Assembly (NCBI GenBank): GCA_964481755.1 | Contig: CAYZVH010000153.1 | Location: 1-7,162, forward strand | Direction: 5' to 3' | DNA from: Phocaeicola_A sp964481755 | GTDB taxonomy: Bacteria; Bacteroidota; Bacteroidia; Bacteroidales; Bacteroidaceae | Length of the DNA stretch: 7,162 nucleotides | Part shown: piece by piece, positions 5,129-7,162 of the stretch | How positions within the stretch are numbered: the stretch's first letter is position 1 | How the letters are laid out: each line of letters opens with the position of its first letter | The notes under the pieces: generated by a model | What the model saw: only the letters and a program-made list of their open reading frames with translations | Databases searched by the model: none | Told to the model about the DNA's origin: nothing | Made by a program: the position numbers and the translations under genes

Positions 5129-6496
5129 TCAGAACTCCGCGCGGTGCACCTCCACTACGGCCTCTATGCCGCGGCGGAAGATGTCGAGGCGGAAGTTCTC
5201 GTTGGGGGAGTGGATGGCGTCGCTCTCCAGGCCGAAGCCCATGAGGACGGTCTTCACGCCCAGGATGCGCTCGAAGTCGGCTATGATGGGGATGCTGCCG
5301 CCACGGCGCACGGCCAAGGGTTGACGGCCGAAAGCCTTGGTGAAGCCTGTCTCGGCAGCCCGGTAGGCGGGCAGGTCGATGGGGCAGACGTAGCCCTCAC
5401 CGCCGTGCATCGGGGTGACGGTCACCTTCACCGAACGCGGGGCGATGGAGCGGATGTAGTCCGCGAAGAGGGCGCTGATCTCCTCGTGACGTTGATGGGG
5501 AACCAGGCGGCACGAGACCTTGGCGTAGGCCTTGCTGGGGATGACGGTCTTGGAACCCTCGCCCGTGTAGCCGCCCCAGATGCCGCACACGTCGAACGCC
5601 GGTCGGCAGCTGTTGCGCTCCAGCGTGGAGTATCCCGTCTCGCCCTGCAGCTCGTCCACACCGATGGCTTGCTTGTAAGCCTCCTCGTCGAAGGGAATCT
5701 GTGCGATCATCTCGCGCTCGGCGGCAGGTACGGCCTCCACGCGGTCGTAGAAGTGGGGCACGGTGATGCGTCCGTCGGCGTCGGTCACTTGCGCCAGCAT
5801 CTTGCAGAGTGTGTTGATGGGGTTTGCCACGGCACCGCCGAAGTGACCTGAGTGGAGGTCGCGGTTGGGCCCGGTGACCTCAATCTGCCAGTAGGCGAGT
5901 CCGCGCAGACCCGTGGTGAGCGACGGCAACTCGGCTCCCAGCATGCTGGTGTCCGACACCAGGATGACGTCCGACCGCAGCAGCTCCTTGTGCTTGCCGA
6001 TGAAGGCGTTGAGGCTGGGCGACCCTATCTCCTCCTCGCCCTCGAAGATGAACTTCACGTTGTGGCGCAGCAGTCCGTAGCGTGCGGCGTACTCGAAGGC
6101 TTTCACCTGCACGAAGGCCTGTCCCTTGTCGTCGTCGGCTCCGCGGGCGTAGATGCGTCCGTCGCGAATCTCCGGTTCGAAGGGTTCGCTCTGCCACTGC
6201 TCCAGCGGCTCGGCGGGCATTACGTCGTAGTGGGCGTAGATGAGGATGGTTGAGGCCTTGGGGTCGACGGTTTTCTCGGCGTAGACCAGCGGGTTACCTT
6301 CAGAGGGCATTACCTCGGCGCGGTCCGCTCCGGCGGCGAGGAGCAGTTGCCGCCACCGCTCGGCGCAGGCCTCCATGTCCGCCCGGTGCTCGGGCAGGGC
6401 GCTGATGCTGGGGATGCGTATGAGGCTGAAGAGCTCGTCCATGAAACGGCTCTCGTTCTCGTGAATGTACTGTTTAATGTCGATGATGTTTTCCAT
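5129..6496 (-). CDS. M20-family zinc metallodipeptidase
   Basis: 455 residues, the usual length for M20 dipeptidases of the carnosinase-like group. It hydrolyses dipeptides or related amide bonds with a two-zinc centre, most likely in the cytoplasm as no signal peptide is seen. Expected metal and catalytic residues are all present: H89 and D91 in YAHYDVMP; bridging D122 in RGADDDKG; E155 (general base) and E156 in EGEEEIGSP; D182 in VSDTS; and H429 in SDAIHSPNE. H215 in DLHSGHFGG marks the dimerisation (lid) domain that is inserted between the two catalytic halves (about 200-360). The start at 6496 (MENIIDIKQY) lies directly behind an A+T-rich leader with no Shine-Dalgarno. It follows aroC on the same strand at 175 bp with hairpins between, so it is probably transcribed separately. 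The substrate cannot be read from the sequence. Confidence 0.93.
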   Translation of the reverse strand: MENIIDIKQYIHENESRFMDELFSLIRIPSISALPEHRADMEACAERWRQLLLAAGADRAEVMPSEGNPLVYAEKTVDPKASTILIYAHYDVMPAEPLEQWQSEPFEPEIRDGRIYARGADDDKGQAFVQVKAFEYAARYGLLRHNVKFIFEGEEEIGSPSLNAFIGKHKELLRSDVILVSDTSMLGAELPSLTTGLRGLAYWQIEVTGPNRDLHSGHFGGAVANPINTLCKMLAQVTDADGRITVPHFYDRVEAVPAAEREMIAQIPFDEEAYKQAIGVDELQGETGYSTLERNSCRPAFDVCGIWGGYTGEGSKTVIPSKAYAKVSCRLVPHQRHEEISALFADYIRSIAPRSVKVTVTPMHGGEGYVCPIDLPAYRAAETGFTKAFGRQPLAVRRGGSIPIIADFERILGVKTVLMGFGLESDAIHSPNENFRLDIFRRGIEAVVEVHRAEF

Positions 6497-6580
6497 AATA
6501 TAATAAGGTATTAAGTGGTTTATAAATCTTGTTTGTTTTACGTCGAGAAGTGGACTTGAGGGCTCCTTCGGCTTCGGTGG

Positions 6581-6654
6581 TCGGAACTTCCGAATCTCTT
6601 TATCGGTTTAGGGCTCCGACTTCTTCGCCTTTATAGGTTTCGGGGCTCGGAGCC
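6581..6654 (-). terminator. Inverted repeats between aroC and the dipeptidase gene
   Basis: GGCTCCGA (6612-6619) and TCGGAGCC (6647-6654) are perfect 8-bp arms with a 27-nt loop, 17 bases after the aroC stop. A second 13-bp palindrome, TCGGAA-C-TTCCGA, follows at 6581-6593. Neither has a clear U tract on the minus strand. They may end or process the aroC transcript, but this is a weak call; the palindrome could equally be an operator for the dipeptidase gene. Confidence 0.35.
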
Positions 6655-6671
6655 TTTACTGGGAAGCGCGT

Positions 6672-7162
6672 TCAGAGCCTCGTCGCCTTGTCCAGCAGGT
6701 AATAGTCGAGCACCACCATGGCGGCCATGGCTTCCACGATGGGGACGGCTCGGGGCAACACGCAGGGGTCGTGGCGGCCACGGGCTTTTACCACCGTCTC
6801 CTCGCCCTGGACGCTGACCGTAGGTTGCTCGGTGAGCAGGGTGGGGACGGGCTTGAAGGCCACGCGGAAGTAGATGTCCTGTCCGTTGCTGATGCCTCCC
6901 TGGATGCCTCCCGAGTGGTTGGTGCGGGTGGAGACCTTGCCCTCCTCCATACAGAAGAGGTCGTTCAGCTGCGAGCCTCGTCCGGTAGCGCCCTCGAAGC
7001 CCTCGCCGTACTCGAAGCCTTTGACGGCGTTGATGCTGAGCATGGCGCTGCCGAGTGCCGCGTGGAGTTTGCCGAAGACCGGTTGCCCCAGACCTACTGG
7101 ACAATGGCGGATGACGCCCGTGATGATGCCCCCGATGGTGTCGCCCTCACGCTTTACGGCGG
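6672..7162 (-). CDS. aroC: Chorismate synthase, C-terminal part (cut by window edge)
   Basis: The frame is open from the window edge to the TGA at 6672-6674 and shows about 162 of the ~360 residues expected. Chorismate synthase converts 5-enolpyruvylshikimate-3-phosphate to chorismate with reduced FMN, the last shared step of aromatic amino acid synthesis, in the cytoplasm. Recognisable blocks are GGIITGVIRHCPVGLGQPVF near the edge, MLSINAVKGFEYGEGF, the family signature TNHSGGIQGGISNG, and the C-terminal signature GRHDPCVLPRAVPIVEAM. The internal ATG at 7043 is not the start; conserved sequence continues upstream of it without a break to the window edge. All visible family blocks are intact, and nothing suggests a pseudogene. 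Confidence 0.95.
   Translation of the reverse strand, partial: AVKREGDTIGGIITGVIRHCPVGLGQPVFGKLHAALGSAMLSINAVKGFEYGEGFEGATGRGSQLNDLFCMEEGKVSTRTNHSGGIQGGISNGQDIYFRVAFKPVPTLLTEQPTVSVQGEETVVKARGRHDPCVLPRAVPIVEAMAAMVVLDYYLLDKATRL

Noticed and set aside
5081..5851. 256-residue plus-strand frame opposite the dipeptidase
   Set aside because: Antisense shadow; the complete zinc-site motifs lie on the minus strand.
3311..6588. Shared 10-mer GGTCGGAACT in two intergenic hairpins (3311-3320, 6579-6588) as a dispersed element
   Set aside because: Several repeated 10-mers are expected by chance in 7 kb, and the flanks do not align.

Overview
The window looks like a piece of a high-GC Bacteroidales genome, probably Prevotellaceae-like and probably from a metagenome scaffold. 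The reasons are: a DUF3987-type protein of the kind common in Bacteroidota; promoter candidates of the Bacteroidota TAnnTTTG class; A/T-rich leaders without Shine-Dalgarno sequences in front of every start; and two runs of Ns (10 and 100) typical of scaffolding. The organism call is inference from gene style; no rRNA or tRNA is present.

Left part (1-2140): a minus-strand gene for a DUF3987-like P-loop protein (185-1576). It is followed at its 3' side by a 115-bp-period tandem duplication that reaches the stop codon and the window edge. Upstream of it lies a strikingly A+T-rich spacer with two copies of a ~58-bp repeat, one of which ends exactly at the 10-N gap, so linkage across that gap is only as good as the scaffolding.

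Middle (2045-4956): a promoter candidate and a plus-strand integral-membrane acyltransferase (2141-3274, WecH/OatA-like). Next come hairpins, a possible 45-aa ORF and a ~500-bp spacer. That spacer holds a TAACTTTG promoter element followed by a 17-bp tandem array with ten evenly spaced GGG tracts (a canonical G-quadruplex pattern), interrupted by the 100-N gap. The array reads directly into a plus-strand lipoprotein gene of the DUF3298/RsiV-like family (3982-4908).

Right part (4957-7162): a short ORF remnant runs into a hairpin that looks like the intrinsic terminator of the convergent minus-strand gene for an M20-family metallodipeptidase (5129-6496). Upstream of it, also on the minus strand, is the C-terminal ~45% of chorismate synthase, aroC (6672 to the window edge). 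The two are separated by 175 bp with inverted repeats and are probably separate transcription units.

The genes do not form one pathway. aroC and the dipeptidase are housekeeping; the acyltransferase and lipoprotein are cell-envelope functions; the DUF3987-like gene is accessory. I see no convincing new multi-gene system. The most unusual element is the G-tract repeat array in the presumed leader of the lipoprotein gene, followed by the duplication at the tail of the DUF3987-like gene.
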